64,000 bases of DNA, taken from positions 33,177 to 97,176 of the forward strand of contig JACJYA010000024.1 in the NCBI GenBank assembly GCA_020636315.1, given 5' to 3'. Positions 48,782 through 58,156 of this stretch are shown piece after piece. The notes below the pieces were generated by a model, which ran no database searches, was not told the DNA's origin, and saw nothing but the letters and a program-made list of their open reading frames with translations. How positions within the stretch are numbered: position 1 is the first letter of the stretch; each line of letters starts with the position of its first letter. This DNA is from Lewinellaceae bacterium. GTDB lineage: Bacteria; Bacteroidota; Bacteroidia; Chitinophagales; Saprospiraceae. The translations under genes were made by a program, and so were the position numbers.

Positions 48782-51700
48782 TTAACGGGCTTTCACAAAC
48801 TTACTGCTCCCGATCAATTGGCCTTCCGGGCTCGCCAGTTGCAGGAAGTACAGGCCCGCCGGCAAGGAGCGGATATCAATAGGCATATTTCCGGTAGTAG
48901 CGCCGGGATTGTATGTTCCGGCCACCTGTCCCGCTATGTTGCGGATGTAAAGGACGGCTCCCTTTTCCAGCCTGCCGGGCAGCACAACGGACAACTGCTC
49001 TCCTGCCGGGTTGGGGAATACCTTCAGCTGTTGCACGGCCTCACTGGCCTCTTTGGCACCGGTAAGCGGCGCCGGAGAGCATATCTCCAGTTCCCAGTTG
49101 TCCAGAGAACCATTCTGCTCGTTCTTGAAAAGGATCAGCCTCCAGTCTCCCATGGCGCTTTGGCCGTTGTAAATGTCCAGCTTTTCTTCCGGCCGGTAGG
49201 TGCCTCCATCATTGTAGGGGCAGGGTGGCGGCAGGGCGGCCTCGTCATCCAGGTTGAAATAAAAACTGGAACTCTGGCAATCTTTCGTCAGAAGGTCGAT
49301 GACGGGGCCTTCCGGGCTTCCGAAGCGGAAGTTGATCCCCAAATTTGAAAAGTGAGTTCCCCGGACATCGCGGATGTTGACATCCCTTACGATGACATCG
49401 TCTTCCACCGTTATCCGGGAAATGGCGAAGGGCACCGCGGCTTCCAGTGAAACCGGCAGTTCTTCCGGGGTGTAAACCTGACAGCGGATGACTTCCGTTT
49501 CAAAAGAGCCAACCGAAAATCCTCCCTGCCCGCAACCGGAGTTGTATCCGCTCACCCGCCAGTACACCACGGTACTGTCCGGAAGCGCCACCGGCAATTG
49601 CAAAGTAGTGCCCGCAATATCCGCTCTGGTGTAATAGATATCTGAAAAATCCGGTTCGAAGGCCACATCCACCTGGTAAAATTCAGCATCGGGGTTGGCT
49701 TCCCAGGACAATTCCGGGCGGATGGAAACGCCAGGCTCTCCTTCAGCCGGAGCGATAAGGACGATATCCTGCGGCGGCTGGGCGTACAGTTCGATATTCA
49801 GATCAATGGTATCGGCTGCATCCGCACCGGAAACAATGACCTGAAAGGGATAATCGCCGCTTGCCAGCCCGGAAAACCCGGAAATAGAAAGGGCCGACTG
49901 AGATGGAACGGACAGTGGGCTTTCGAAAACGGCTTCCACACCCTCCGGCAGGCCTTCCACCGATACCGCCACTTCGCCCTCAAACCCCAGGATCGGCGCC
50001 AGGAAGAGTTCGTATTCCACAATACCTCCGGAGCAGGCCAGCTGATCCGGCTGCATCACCGCAGCGGTAACGCCCGGAGCCACCGCCGGCTCAATCGTTA
50101 TATTCCGGTCGTTGATGTCAAAAAAAACATTGCCTACGGCTTTGACCTTCACGCGAAACTGGCTTCCCTGAAGCGTGTCCGGAACCACGACCAAAGCCTG
50201 GCCGTTGTTCTCCAGGCTGTCGGCCAGCAGAATGGGGTAAGTGTAACCGCCGTCCATGGAAAGGAAAATATTGACCAGTTCCGCATCGACCGGCGCCTGG
50301 CTGGTGTTGGCCACATCCCAGTAAACCAGCTGAAAAGAGCCGGCCGTCCAGGTGGTGGGCTGATTTTGAGACAGCACCCGGAAGGGGCCGGCCTGATCGG
50401 TCACGATCAGGGTAAGGCCATCCCATTCCACACCGCCTCCGAAACCGTGATTGTCGCGCACGGTAACACGGAAATTCATGTTTCGGGCATAATCCGGAAG
50501 GTATTCGCCGAATGTAGAAGTGTTGTTAACGATACTGGAAATGCGGGGAAATACCCGGGTAGGATCTGTTGTCAGGGCATAAGAACGAAATAAAGGAGCA
50601 TTGCCTACGGGCTGGTTGACCGGAGTGCCGGGCCCGAGGTCATACTGCTCCCAGGCATAAGTCAGCGAGTCGCCTTCCAGGTCTGTGGCGTAGGCTGTCA
50701 GTTCAAATGGAGTGGAAAGCGGAATGACCTGCCCCGATTCTCCGGCCTCCACCAGCGGCGGCGTATTCCCCGTCGGAATTTTTTCCGGACAGGAATTGCC
50801 CTCCTCAAGAAGCGTAAAGGGGATCATATCGTTCAGGTTGCCGACGTGGAAATGGTCGTTGCTATGGTCGGCAATGTTGCTGGAACCGCAGATGCCGGCA
50901 TAGCCCATAATGGTAGTGGCGCTGCCTGGCTCGAAAGGCAGGTCGCCCTGAGAGCCGTCACAGTAATTGAAGGTGTGAAATCCTTTGAACTGATGCCCCA
51001 GTTCGTGAGCGACGTAGTCTATGTCGAAAGGGTCGCCTTCCGGGCTGCCCAGGCCGGTATAGCCCAGGCCCTTCTCTCCGGTGATGCAGACGGTGCCCAG
51101 GGAAGCAACGCCACCGCCGCCGGCGCGGTCAAAAACGTGGCCAACATCGTAATTGGCCGAACCAATGACCTGGTCCAGGGTGGATTGATTCTGGTTCCTT
51201 TTGCTGACAGTGCTCCCGGAAAACGGGTCTTCATTGGGGTCGAGGAAGATGACCTGATGGTTGCTGTCAATGAGGGTCATCCGTACGGAAATATCCCTTT
51301 CGTAAACCCCGTTCACCCGATTCATGGTGGTCACGATGCCGGCCATGGCGCCCTCGACGGTCCCACCGAAATATTGAGCGTACTCGCCGGTCGTAGAGAC
51401 CGCCAGGCGGTAATTGCGCAGCTCTTCTCCTACCGCGTTCAGGGCATTTTCCCCTGAAGGGCCTGGCACTGGTTCACCGTAGATCTCCTCTACTGCGCAT
51501 TCGAATTTTTCATCGGATTCGTAATCCTTTTTGAAGTAAGATAAGTAGGTTCCCTCATCCACCAGGTGAAAATAAGGGTCGATGAAGTAAGTGCTTTCCC
51601 CATTCAGCACCATGGCGTGGAAGCCGTGAGGCGTGTAATCCAGCCGAACCAGAGCAGTGGGATTATCCACTCCCTTGCCCAGGTAGGTTTTGATGCGGGG

Positions 51701-52018
51701 AAATTGCCGGGCCAGCCCCGGCGCCATGATGGGCGACTCGCAGAAACGGAAGGCCTCCATGCGGCCGTCCGGGCGGGGCAATTCCAGGGTATAGGAGGAA
51801 ACGCTGGCGTTGGCTGCCGATTCGTCCGGCGCACCTTGCAGCAGTTCGTGCATGGCCGCCGTGTTGAGTTGGAGCACCCGGTAGGCTTTGGGAGTGATCA
51901 CCCGTTCGGCGGCCGGTCGTATAGGATCGTCCGTATCCTGCCATAAGGGTTGGGTATTCTGTGCGAAAAGGCTTGCCGAAAGCCAGAAAAAAGCAAAGGA
52001 GAGTACGAGTTTATACAT
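48782..52018 (-). CDS. Reprolysin-like (M12B) T9SS metalloprotease, copy 2
   Basis: 1078 residues, close paralogue of the gene at 45497 with the same domain order: signal peptide MYKLVLSFAFFWLSASLFAQ, propeptide (nearly identical ARQFPRIKTYLGKGVDNP), catalytic domain, beta modules, P domain and sorting domain (LKVFPNPAGEQLSVVLP to KFVKAR). The zinc site reads H338-E-L-G-H-Q-F-K-G-F-H: the three His and the Glu are kept, but the conserved Gly of HExxHxxG is Lys with Gly one place later, so activity or specificity may differ. It is first in the tandem operon; the promoter lies in the spacer to 52264. Confidence 0.92.
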   Translation of the reverse strand: MYKLVLSFAFFWLSASLFAQNTQPLWQDTDDPIRPAAERVITPKAYRVLQLNTAAMHELLQGAPDESAANASVSSYTLELPRPDGRMEAFRFCESPIMAPGLARQFPRIKTYLGKGVDNPTALVRLDYTPHGFHAMVLNGESTYFIDPYFHLVDEGTYLSYFKKDYESDEKFECAVEEIYGEPVPGPSGENALNAVGEELRNYRLAVSTTGEYAQYFGGTVEGAMAGIVTTMNRVNGVYERDISVRMTLIDSNHQVIFLDPNEDPFSGSTVSKRNQNQSTLDQVIGSANYDVGHVFDRAGGGGVASLGTVCITGEKGLGYTGLGSPEGDPFDIDYVAHELGHQFKGFHTFNYCDGSQGDLPFEPGSATTIMGYAGICGSSNIADHSNDHFHVGNLNDMIPFTLLEEGNSCPEKIPTGNTPPLVEAGESGQVIPLSTPFELTAYATDLEGDSLTYAWEQYDLGPGTPVNQPVGNAPLFRSYALTTDPTRVFPRISSIVNNTSTFGEYLPDYARNMNFRVTVRDNHGFGGGVEWDGLTLIVTDQAGPFRVLSQNQPTTWTAGSFQLVYWDVANTSQAPVDAELVNIFLSMDGGYTYPILLADSLENNGQALVVVPDTLQGSQFRVKVKAVGNVFFDINDRNITIEPAVAPGVTAAVMQPDQLACSGGIVEYELFLAPILGFEGEVAVSVEGLPEGVEAVFESPLSVPSQSALSISGFSGLASGDYPFQVIVSGADAADTIDLNIELYAQPPQDIVLIAPAEGEPGVSIRPELSWEANPDAEFYQVDVAFEPDFSDIYYTRADIAGTTLQLPVALPDSTVVYWRVSGYNSGCGQGGFSVGSFETEVIRCQVYTPEELPVSLEAAVPFAISRITVEDDVIVRDVNIRDVRGTHFSNLGINFRFGSPEGPVIDLLTKDCQSSSFYFNLDDEAALPPPCPYNDGGTYRPEEKLDIYNGQSAMGDWRLILFKNEQNGSLDNWELEICSPAPLTGAKEASEAVQQLKVFPNPAGEQLSVVLPGRLEKGAVLYIRNIAGQVAGTYNPGATTGNMPIDIRSLPAGLYFLQLASPEGQLIGSSKFVKAR

Positions 52019-52145
52019 AACAGAGTTTTTTCTATAAATAGGCAGTAACCACCTGCCCGCGAAAGTAAAGATCGAATCTATTAAAATTGTTCAAATATTT
52101 CTCTTTTGTCAGGCCGTTCACAAAAACCGGGCGTTGGAGCCCCCC

Positions 52146-52228
52146 ATTAAGCGCTAATTTCCCATTAGCGCTTAATTTCCTGATGCGCCTCAATTAACTT
52201 AGGCGCTAAGGGGAATTTAGCGCCTAAG
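52146..52228. promoter_or_regulatory. Two strong palindromes upstream of tex
   Basis: ATTAAGCGCTAAT (52146-52158) / ATTAGCGCTTAAT (52164-52176), perfect 13 bp with a 5-nt loop; CTTAGGCGCTAA (52198-52209) / TTAGCGCCTAAG (52217-52228), perfect 12 bp with a 7-nt loop. Both are built on TTA-n-GCGCTAA. They cover the -33 region of the tex promoter. Confidence 0.6.
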
Positions 52229-52231
52229 GTT

Positions 52232-52239
52232 TATCTTTG
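52232..52239 (+). promoter_or_regulatory. -7 element of tex
   Basis: TATCTTTG, 26 bp before the ATG at 52265, directly after the second palindrome. Confidence 0.6.
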
Positions 52240-52264
52240 GGCTGCTCAAAAAACAGAACTACAG

Positions 52265-54388
52265 ATGAATGAACACCACAGCAAACTGATCGCCGAACGG
52301 CTTAACATCCCCACCCGAAAGGTAAGCAGTACCCTGGCCTTGTTATCCGAAGGGGCTACCATCCCTTTTATTTCCCGCTACCGCAAAGAGGCCACCGGCT
52401 CGCTCGACGAAGTACAGGTAGCCGACATTCAGCGGGAAGGCAAAAAGCTGGAAGAACTTGACAAGCGGCGGGAAACCATCCTCAACGCCATTGAAGAGCA
52501 GGGCAAGCTCACCGATGAGCTGCGCCGCCGCATCGAAGGCACCTGGGACTCCACCGAGCTGGAAGACCTCTACCTCCCCTACAAGCGCAAGCGCAAAACC
52601 CGCGCCTCCGCCGCCCGCGAAAAAGGGCTGGAACCTCTGGCGGAGGTTATTTTCCGGCAACAAAATAATAAATTGGAAGAACTCGCCGGGCATTTTATCA
52701 CCGATGAGGTGCCCACCATCGGGGAGGCCCTGCAGGGCGCCCGCGACATCATCGCCGAATGGATCAATGAAGATGAAAAAGCCCGGAATAAGGTGCGGTT
52801 CCTGTTCCGTAAGGGAGCTGTGATCTACTCCAAAGTGGCGCGCGGCAAGGAAGAAGATGGGGCCAAGTACCGCGATTATTTCGCCTTCGAGGAGCCGCTG
52901 AAACGGTGCCCTTCCCACCGCCTGCTCGCCATGCGCCGCGGCGAAGAGGAAGGCTTCCTGAGGGTGAGCATCAGCCCGGAGGAGGAAGACACCCTCTATC
53001 AGCTGGAACGCATCTACCTCAAAGGCAACGGGCCGTCCAGCCAACAGGTCAAAGAAGCTCTGCACGACTGCTATAAGCGGTTGCTTGGGCCTTCTATCGA
53101 AACGGAATTCCGCAACAGCTCCAAGGAGAAGGCCGACGAGGAGGCCATCGAAGTATTCGCCACCAACCTGCGGCAGCTGTTGCTGGGCGCTCCTCTCGGG
53201 CAGAAGCGCACCCTGGGCATCGACCCCGGCTTCCGCACCGGCTGCAAGGTGGTGGTGCTGGATGAGAGCGGACAACTCCTGCAGAACACCACAATTTACC
53301 CCCACCCGCCCCAATCGGACGAATACAATGCCGGCCGCACCCTCGAACACCTGGTGCAGCAGTTCGGCATCGAGGCCATCGCCGTGGGCAACGGAACGGC
53401 CGGGCGGGAAACCATGGCCCTCTGCCGCAAACTGAAATTCGGCCACCCCGTAGATGTTTTTATGGTCAACGAAGCAGGCGCCTCCATCTACTCCGCCTCC
53501 GACATTGCCCGGGAGGAATTCCCCGATCAGGATGTCACCGTACGCGGCGCCGTCTCCATCGGCCGCCGCCTGATGGACCCCCTGGCGGAGCTGGTCAAGA
53601 TCGACCCCAAATCCATCGGCGTGGGGCAATACCAGCACGACGTCAGCCAGACGCACCTAAAGGAAAGCCTGGACCAGGTGGTGGAAAGCTGCGTAAATTC
53701 GGTGGGCATCAACGTCAATACCGCCAGCAAACACCTCCTGACCTACGTCTCCGGACTGGGGCCGGTGCTGGCGCAGAATATCGTCGATTACCGGTCTGAA
53801 AAGGGCGCCTTCAAAGCCCGCCGGGAACTGATGAAAGTGGCCAGAATGGGCGAAAAGGCCTTCGAGCAATCCGCCGGCTTCCTCCGCATCCGCGACGGCA
53901 AAAACCCGCTGGACAATACCGCCGTGCACCCCGAAAGCTACCACATCGTGGAGCAGATGGCCAAAGACCAGGGCTGCGGCGTGGAAGAACTCATCCAAAG
54001 GCCGGACCTGCGGAAGAAAATTGATCTCAAAGGGTATGTCTCCGACACCGTAGGACTGCCCACCCTTACCGACATCATGAAAGAGTTGGAAAAGCCCGGG
54101 CTGGACCCCCGCGGCACCGCCCGCCCCTTCGAGTTCGCCAACATACAGTCGATCGAGGATCTTCAGATCGGCATGGTGGTGCCCGGCATCGTCAACAACA
54201 TCACCAACTTCGGCGCTTTTGTGGATATCGGCATTAAGGAAAGCGGGCTGGTGCACGTCTCCCAGCTGGCCAATAAGTTCGTCAAGAACCCGGCGGATGT
54301 AGTGCACCTCGGGCAGGAGGTAACGGTAAAAGTGATGGATGTCGATCTGAAAAGGGGGCGGGTACAGTTGTCGATGAAGGCGGTGTAG
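52265..54388 (+). CDS. tex: Tex family RNA-binding transcription accessory protein
   Basis: 707 residues, a little shorter than many Tex proteins (about 750-780). N-terminal helical region with SEGATIPFISRYRKEATGSLDE; YqgF/RuvC-like domain with LGIDPGFRTGCKVVVLD and VGNGTAGRET; helix-hairpin-helix part with VGINVNTASKHLLTYVSGLGPVLAQNIVDYR (block) and PLDNTAVHPESY; C-terminal S1 domain (GMVVPGIVNNITNFGAFVDIGIKESGLVHVSQ, as a block). Tex binds nucleic acid and the RNA polymerase and affects transcription and stress tolerance. It ends in an intrinsic terminator and has two palindromes at its promoter. Confidence 0.95.
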   Translation: MNEHHSKLIAERLNIPTRKVSSTLALLSEGATIPFISRYRKEATGSLDEVQVADIQREGKKLEELDKRRETILNAIEEQGKLTDELRRRIEGTWDSTELEDLYLPYKRKRKTRASAAREKGLEPLAEVIFRQQNNKLEELAGHFITDEVPTIGEALQGARDIIAEWINEDEKARNKVRFLFRKGAVIYSKVARGKEEDGAKYRDYFAFEEPLKRCPSHRLLAMRRGEEEGFLRVSISPEEEDTLYQLERIYLKGNGPSSQQVKEALHDCYKRLLGPSIETEFRNSSKEKADEEAIEVFATNLRQLLLGAPLGQKRTLGIDPGFRTGCKVVVLDESGQLLQNTTIYPHPPQSDEYNAGRTLEHLVQQFGIEAIAVGNGTAGRETMALCRKLKFGHPVDVFMVNEAGASIYSASDIAREEFPDQDVTVRGAVSIGRRLMDPLAELVKIDPKSIGVGQYQHDVSQTHLKESLDQVVESCVNSVGINVNTASKHLLTYVSGLGPVLAQNIVDYRSEKGAFKARRELMKVARMGEKAFEQSAGFLRIRDGKNPLDNTAVHPESYHIVEQMAKDQGCGVEELIQRPDLRKKIDLKGYVSDTVGLPTLTDIMKELEKPGLDPRGTARPFEFANIQSIEDLQIGMVVPGIVNNITNFGAFVDIGIKESGLVHVSQLANKFVKNPADVVHLGQEVTVKVMDVDLKRGRVQLSMKAV

Positions 54389-54393
54389 GAGCG

Positions 54394-54415
54394 GCCACTT
54401 TCAAGTGGCTGTTTT
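54394..54415 (+). terminator. Terminator of tex
   Basis: GCCACTT (54394-54400), loop TC, AAGTGGC (54403-54409), then TGTTTTT. A second, imperfect stem (CGCACCAGAT / ATCTGGCGCG) follows at about 54419-54440. Confidence 0.75.
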
Positions 54416-54444
54416 TAACGCACCAGATGAATCTGGCGCGTCCG

Positions 54445-54476
54445 AAAAAAAAAGCTGCCCGCGGGGGCGGGCAGCT
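54445..54476 (-). terminator. Terminator of the PEP carboxykinase gene
   Basis: On the minus strand AGCTGCCCGC / GCGGGCAGCT (54467-54476 with 54453-54462), perfect 10 bp with a 4-nt loop, followed by nine Ts (54445-54453 as As on the plus strand). Confidence 0.88.
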
Positions 54477-54539
54477 CAGGAATTGGTTCTATCTAATTAG
54501 GGCTTGTGAATCACTGTTCATTACAGTGTGGAAAGAACT

Positions 54540-56156
54540 TTATCTTATGGTTTCCAGCACCCGGGGGGCCGCATCACGGATGGCCGGGCTGGCCTTGTCC
54601 TCGAACTTTTTGAAATTCCTGACGAAGCGGGCAGCCAGGTCCTGCGCTTTGGCGTCATAAGCCTCCTTGTCGGCCCAGGACTGACGTGGGCCGAGCACTT
54701 CGGAGGGCACTCCCGGGCAGGAAACCGGCATCTGCAGGCCAAACACATCGTGGGTATGGAACTCCACGCCTTCCAGTTCCCCCTGCAGGGCGGCGCTGAT
54801 CATGGCGCGGGTGTATTTGAGGTTAATGCGCGAGCCGATACCGTAGGCGCCTCCGGTCCAGCCGGTATTGACCAGCCAGACGTTGACATCGTGTTCCTGC
54901 ATCTTCCGGCCCAGCATCTCCGCGTAATGGGTGGGGTGAAGGGGCAGGAAGGGCGCTCCGAAGCAGGCTGAAAAAGTGGCCTGAGGTTCGGTAACCCCTT
55001 CTTCCGTTCCCGCCACCTTAGCCGTATAGCCGGAAATGAAGTAATACATGGCCTGTTCCGGCGTCAGGCGGCTGATGGGAGGCAGCACGCCAAAGGCGTC
55101 GCAGGTAAGGAAGAAGATATTCCTCGGATGGCCGCCGACGGACGGCTCCAGGGCATTGTCGATGTGGTGAATGGGATAGGAAACGCGGGTGTTCTCCGTG
55201 ATGGCGTCGCTGTCGTAATTGGGAATGCGGGTGCCTTCGAAGAAGTGGATGTTCTCCAGGATGGCGCCGTGTTTGATGGCGCGGTAGATCTGCGGTTCCT
55301 TCTCTTCCGTCAGGCCGATGGTCTTGGCGTAGCAGCCGCCTTCGAAGTTGAAAATGCCTTCATCGGACCAGCCGTGCTCGTCGTCGCCGATCAGGGGCCG
55401 GGCGGGGTCGGCGGAGAGGGTCGTCTTGCCGGTGCCCGACAGGCCGAAGAAGATGGCCGTATCGCCGTCCTGGCCGACATTGGCCGAACAGTGCATGGAC
55501 AGCACGCCCCTTTCTTTGGGCAGGACGTAGTTGAGCACCGAAAAGATGCCCTTCTTGATCTCACCTGTGTAGCCGGTGCCGCCTATGATGATCTGTTTTT
55601 TAGTAAAATTGATGATGGCGAAGTTGTGCTGCCGGGTATTGTCTTCACCAGAATAAGCGTGGAAGCCGGGAGCACAGAGAATGGACCAGTCCGGCTCGAA
55701 ATTCAGCAGTTCCTCTTCATCGGGGCGCAGGAACATGTTGTAGGCGAAGAGGTTGCTCCAGGGAAATTCGCTCACCAGGCGGATGTTCAAGCGGTAATTT
55801 TCGTCGGCACAGGCGAAAGCGTCGCGGACGAAAACATCTTTCCCCTGAAAGTAGGAAGTGATCTTTTGGTAGAGCTGATGGAAATACCTGGGATCGATGG
55901 GTTTGTTGATGGGGCCCCAATCAACCGTTTCGGCGGTATTTTCGTCCATGACGATAAAGCGGTCCATGGGGGAACGGCCCGTGAACTCACCGGTCTGAAT
56001 TGCCAGCGCGCCCGTATTGGATAGTACGCCCTGCTCTCGTTTTACGGTTTCTTCCATCAGGGCCTCCGGGCTGAGGTTCCAGTAAGCGTTTCTCACCCGC
56101 AGAATGCCGAGTTTCCCAAGATCGGCCGCCGGATTCTTGATCTCAAATCTCTCCAT
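54540..56156 (-). CDS. pckA: Phosphoenolpyruvate carboxykinase (ATP)
   Basis: 538 residues, the normal length; start ATG 56156 (MERFEIKNPAADLGKLG), since the upstream extension is non-conserved. It converts oxaloacetate and ATP to PEP, CO2 and ADP, the first committed step of gluconeogenesis, in the cytosol. Motifs: TGEFTGRSPMDRFIV, FAIINFTKKQIIIGGTGYTGEIKKGIFSVLNY (block), MHCSANVG, P-loop GLSGTGKT at 238-245, DDEHGWSDEGIFNFEGGCYAK (block), ENTRVSYPIHHI and NTGWTGG. Divergent from the ScfR-like regulator, which may control it. Confidence 0.97.
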   Translation of the reverse strand: MERFEIKNPAADLGKLGILRVRNAYWNLSPEALMEETVKREQGVLSNTGALAIQTGEFTGRSPMDRFIVMDENTAETVDWGPINKPIDPRYFHQLYQKITSYFQGKDVFVRDAFACADENYRLNIRLVSEFPWSNLFAYNMFLRPDEEELLNFEPDWSILCAPGFHAYSGEDNTRQHNFAIINFTKKQIIIGGTGYTGEIKKGIFSVLNYVLPKERGVLSMHCSANVGQDGDTAIFFGLSGTGKTTLSADPARPLIGDDEHGWSDEGIFNFEGGCYAKTIGLTEEKEPQIYRAIKHGAILENIHFFEGTRIPNYDSDAITENTRVSYPIHHIDNALEPSVGGHPRNIFFLTCDAFGVLPPISRLTPEQAMYYFISGYTAKVAGTEEGVTEPQATFSACFGAPFLPLHPTHYAEMLGRKMQEHDVNVWLVNTGWTGGAYGIGSRINLKYTRAMISAALQGELEGVEFHTHDVFGLQMPVSCPGVPSEVLGPRQSWADKEAYDAKAQDLAARFVRNFKKFEDKASPAIRDAAPRVLETIR

Positions 56157-56304
56157 CGGAATAAATGTTTTTTGCCGGTTAAAAAAATGGCCGTGGCGCC
56201 GATTGCATGGCCGGCCCACGGATTCGCAATGAATGGTAATAAAACGCCCTGGATGGAAATTCCCGGCTCTGTAGCGCTGAAGGTTGAAAATTTATCGTGG
56301 CGTC

Positions 56305-56337
56305 AGGCGGAAGGCTCTTCAGAAGCGCCTTCCGCCT
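56305..56337. repeat. Inverted repeat in the pckA/scfR spacer
   Basis: AGGCGGAAGGC (56305-56315) pairs perfectly with GCCTTCCGCCT (56327-56337). Loop contains TCTTCAGAAG. Not followed by Ts. The rest of the 402-bp spacer (56157-56558) is AT-rich toward the regulator and shows no gene. Confidence 0.5.
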
Positions 56338-56501
56338 TATCTGGCGTAAAAAAATAAATCTCAACCTGCGGGCACAAGCGAGCAGGGAAAAATGGATTAG
56401 GAATTTGGTTTTACGTGATTATCAGGGCTTTACTCTTAAAAACGCCTTGCTTTTTATGAAGAAAAAAGCAAAAGCCTACACAAAAGTAAGCGTTTTCTCC
56501 A

Positions 56502-56520
56502 TTAGAGAAAATTTCTCTAA
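56502..56520 (+). promoter_or_regulatory. Perfect 19-bp palindrome, probable operator of the ScfR-like gene
   Basis: TTAGAGAAAATTTCTCTAA: 9-bp arms around one central A, 38 bp before the ATG at 56559, overlapping the -33 region of a possible promoter (TAATTTTA at 56532-56539). Autoregulation by the XRE regulator encoded next is the simplest reading. Confidence 0.6.
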
Positions 56521-56558
56521 CAGATTTTTTTTAATTTTAAATATATTAAATTCGCGCT

Positions 56559-58058
56559 ATGAGAGAACTCGATACAGTCAAACTCATCTTCGGCCTTAAG
56601 GTGCATTACCTGCGCCAGCAGCAGGGCCTTTCCTACCAGCAGTTGTCGGACAAGACCGGGCTGGCCCTTTCCTACCTGCACAATATTGAGAAGGGCAAAA
56701 AATATCCAAAAGCGGATAAGATCCTCACGCTGGCCAGAGCGTTAAATACCGATTACAACGCTTTGGTTTCCCTCGATGCCGACAAACGCCTGAAGCCCAT
56801 CATCGACCTGCTGCACTCCGATTTTCTGAAGATATTCCCCCTGGAACTGTTCGGCATCAATATGCCCAAGCTGGTGGAATTGCTCTCGGCAGCTCCCGAC
56901 AAGGTCAATGCCTTTATCAGTACGGTGATCAAGATCGTCCGGAATTACCACCTGCAGGGGGAGGATTTCTACAAAGCGGCCCTGCGTTCCTATCAGGACC
57001 TGCACGACAACTACTTTGACGAACTGGAAAAGGCCGTCCGCCGCTTCAAAGAAGAGCAGAAATTGCCCCAGCGGCCGCCTTTCACCCCAGCCCAACTGGA
57101 GAAGCTGCTGGCTCGCAATTTTCAGATCAGCGTTGACCGGGAGTACCTGGGCGCGCAACCCGCACTGAAGGAAGTGCGCTCCTTCTACTCTCCGGGCCGG
57201 CAGGTGCTGTTTCTCAACACGGGGCTGTCCAGCGCCCAGGAAAACTTCCTGCTGGCCAAGGAACTGGGCTTCCAGTACCTGAAGCTGAAAGAACGCCCTT
57301 ACGAAACGCGCATGGCGGATGTCGATTCTTTTGATAAACTGCTTAATAATTTCAACGCTTCTTACTTCTCGGTGGCTCTGCTGATGGACGAGCTGGAGAT
57401 GGTAAAGGACATAGAGGCCATGGCCGCCTGGAAAAGCTGGGAAGAGGGGCAGTTCCTGGAACTGCTGGACAAGTACGACGTCACCCCGGAAATGCTGATC
57501 CAGCGCCTGGCCAACATCCTGCCGCGCCACTTCGGCATCAACGACCTCTTCTTTCTGCGCTTCTTTACCGGCCCCGACCTGAAAAAGTTTGAAATGACCA
57601 AGGAGATGCACCTTTCCCAACTGCACAACCCCCACGCTAACCAGTTGGACGAGCACTACTGCCGCCGCTGGATCTCCATCAACAGCATCCGCCGGCTGAG
57701 GGCCCTGCAGGGCATCGGCAACCAGGAAGAGCCCATTGCCGGCGCCCAGGTCTCCCGCTACTGGAGCACCCCCAACGCCTACTTCTGCATCAGCATCGCC
57801 AAAGCAGGCCATAACGACAGCCAGAACAGCACCAGCGTCACCATCGGGCTGCTGGTCAATGACAAGCTCCGGCAGTTGTTCCGCTTCCTGGCCGGCCCCA
57901 ACCTGCCCGTCAAAGACGTTCATACCACCTGCGAGCGCTGCGGCATCTCCGACTGCGAGGCCAGAGCGGTGCCGCCCATCGTCCTCCACCACAACCGGGT
58001 GAAGGAACAGATCAAGGAGACGCTGGAGGGGCTGGAGAAGGAGGTGAGGGTGAGATAG
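56559..58058 (+). CDS. ScfR/RamB-like XRE family transcriptional regulator
   Basis: 499 residues. N-terminal helix-turn-helix (LRQQQGLSYQQLSDKTGLALSYLHNIEKG, block) at about 15-45; a long middle region related to ImmA/IrrE-type domains without the HExxH zinc motif; C-terminal domain with CERCGISDCEARAVPP, the cysteine cluster of the short-chain fatty acyl-CoA regulator (ScfR) family. Relatives such as RamB and PrpR sense acyl-CoA levels and control glyoxylate, acetate and methylcitrate genes. Lying divergent from pckA, it probably adjusts gluconeogenic flux; that is inference. A perfect palindrome stands in its promoter. Confidence 0.88.
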   Translation: MRELDTVKLIFGLKVHYLRQQQGLSYQQLSDKTGLALSYLHNIEKGKKYPKADKILTLARALNTDYNALVSLDADKRLKPIIDLLHSDFLKIFPLELFGINMPKLVELLSAAPDKVNAFISTVIKIVRNYHLQGEDFYKAALRSYQDLHDNYFDELEKAVRRFKEEQKLPQRPPFTPAQLEKLLARNFQISVDREYLGAQPALKEVRSFYSPGRQVLFLNTGLSSAQENFLLAKELGFQYLKLKERPYETRMADVDSFDKLLNNFNASYFSVALLMDELEMVKDIEAMAAWKSWEEGQFLELLDKYDVTPEMLIQRLANILPRHFGINDLFFLRFFTGPDLKKFEMTKEMHLSQLHNPHANQLDEHYCRRWISINSIRRLRALQGIGNQEEPIAGAQVSRYWSTPNAYFCISIAKAGHNDSQNSTSVTIGLLVNDKLRQLFRFLAGPNLPVKDVHTTCERCGISDCEARAVPPIVLHHNRVKEQIKETLEGLEKEVRVR

Positions 58059-58156
58059 GGGGTAGAGAGCAGGAGATTTTATCCGCTTCCGCTCATTGGC
58101 ATCCAAAAAAGTCGGTTTTTTTAACCGGATTAGGATTCTTCTGGAACAGTTGGGCG

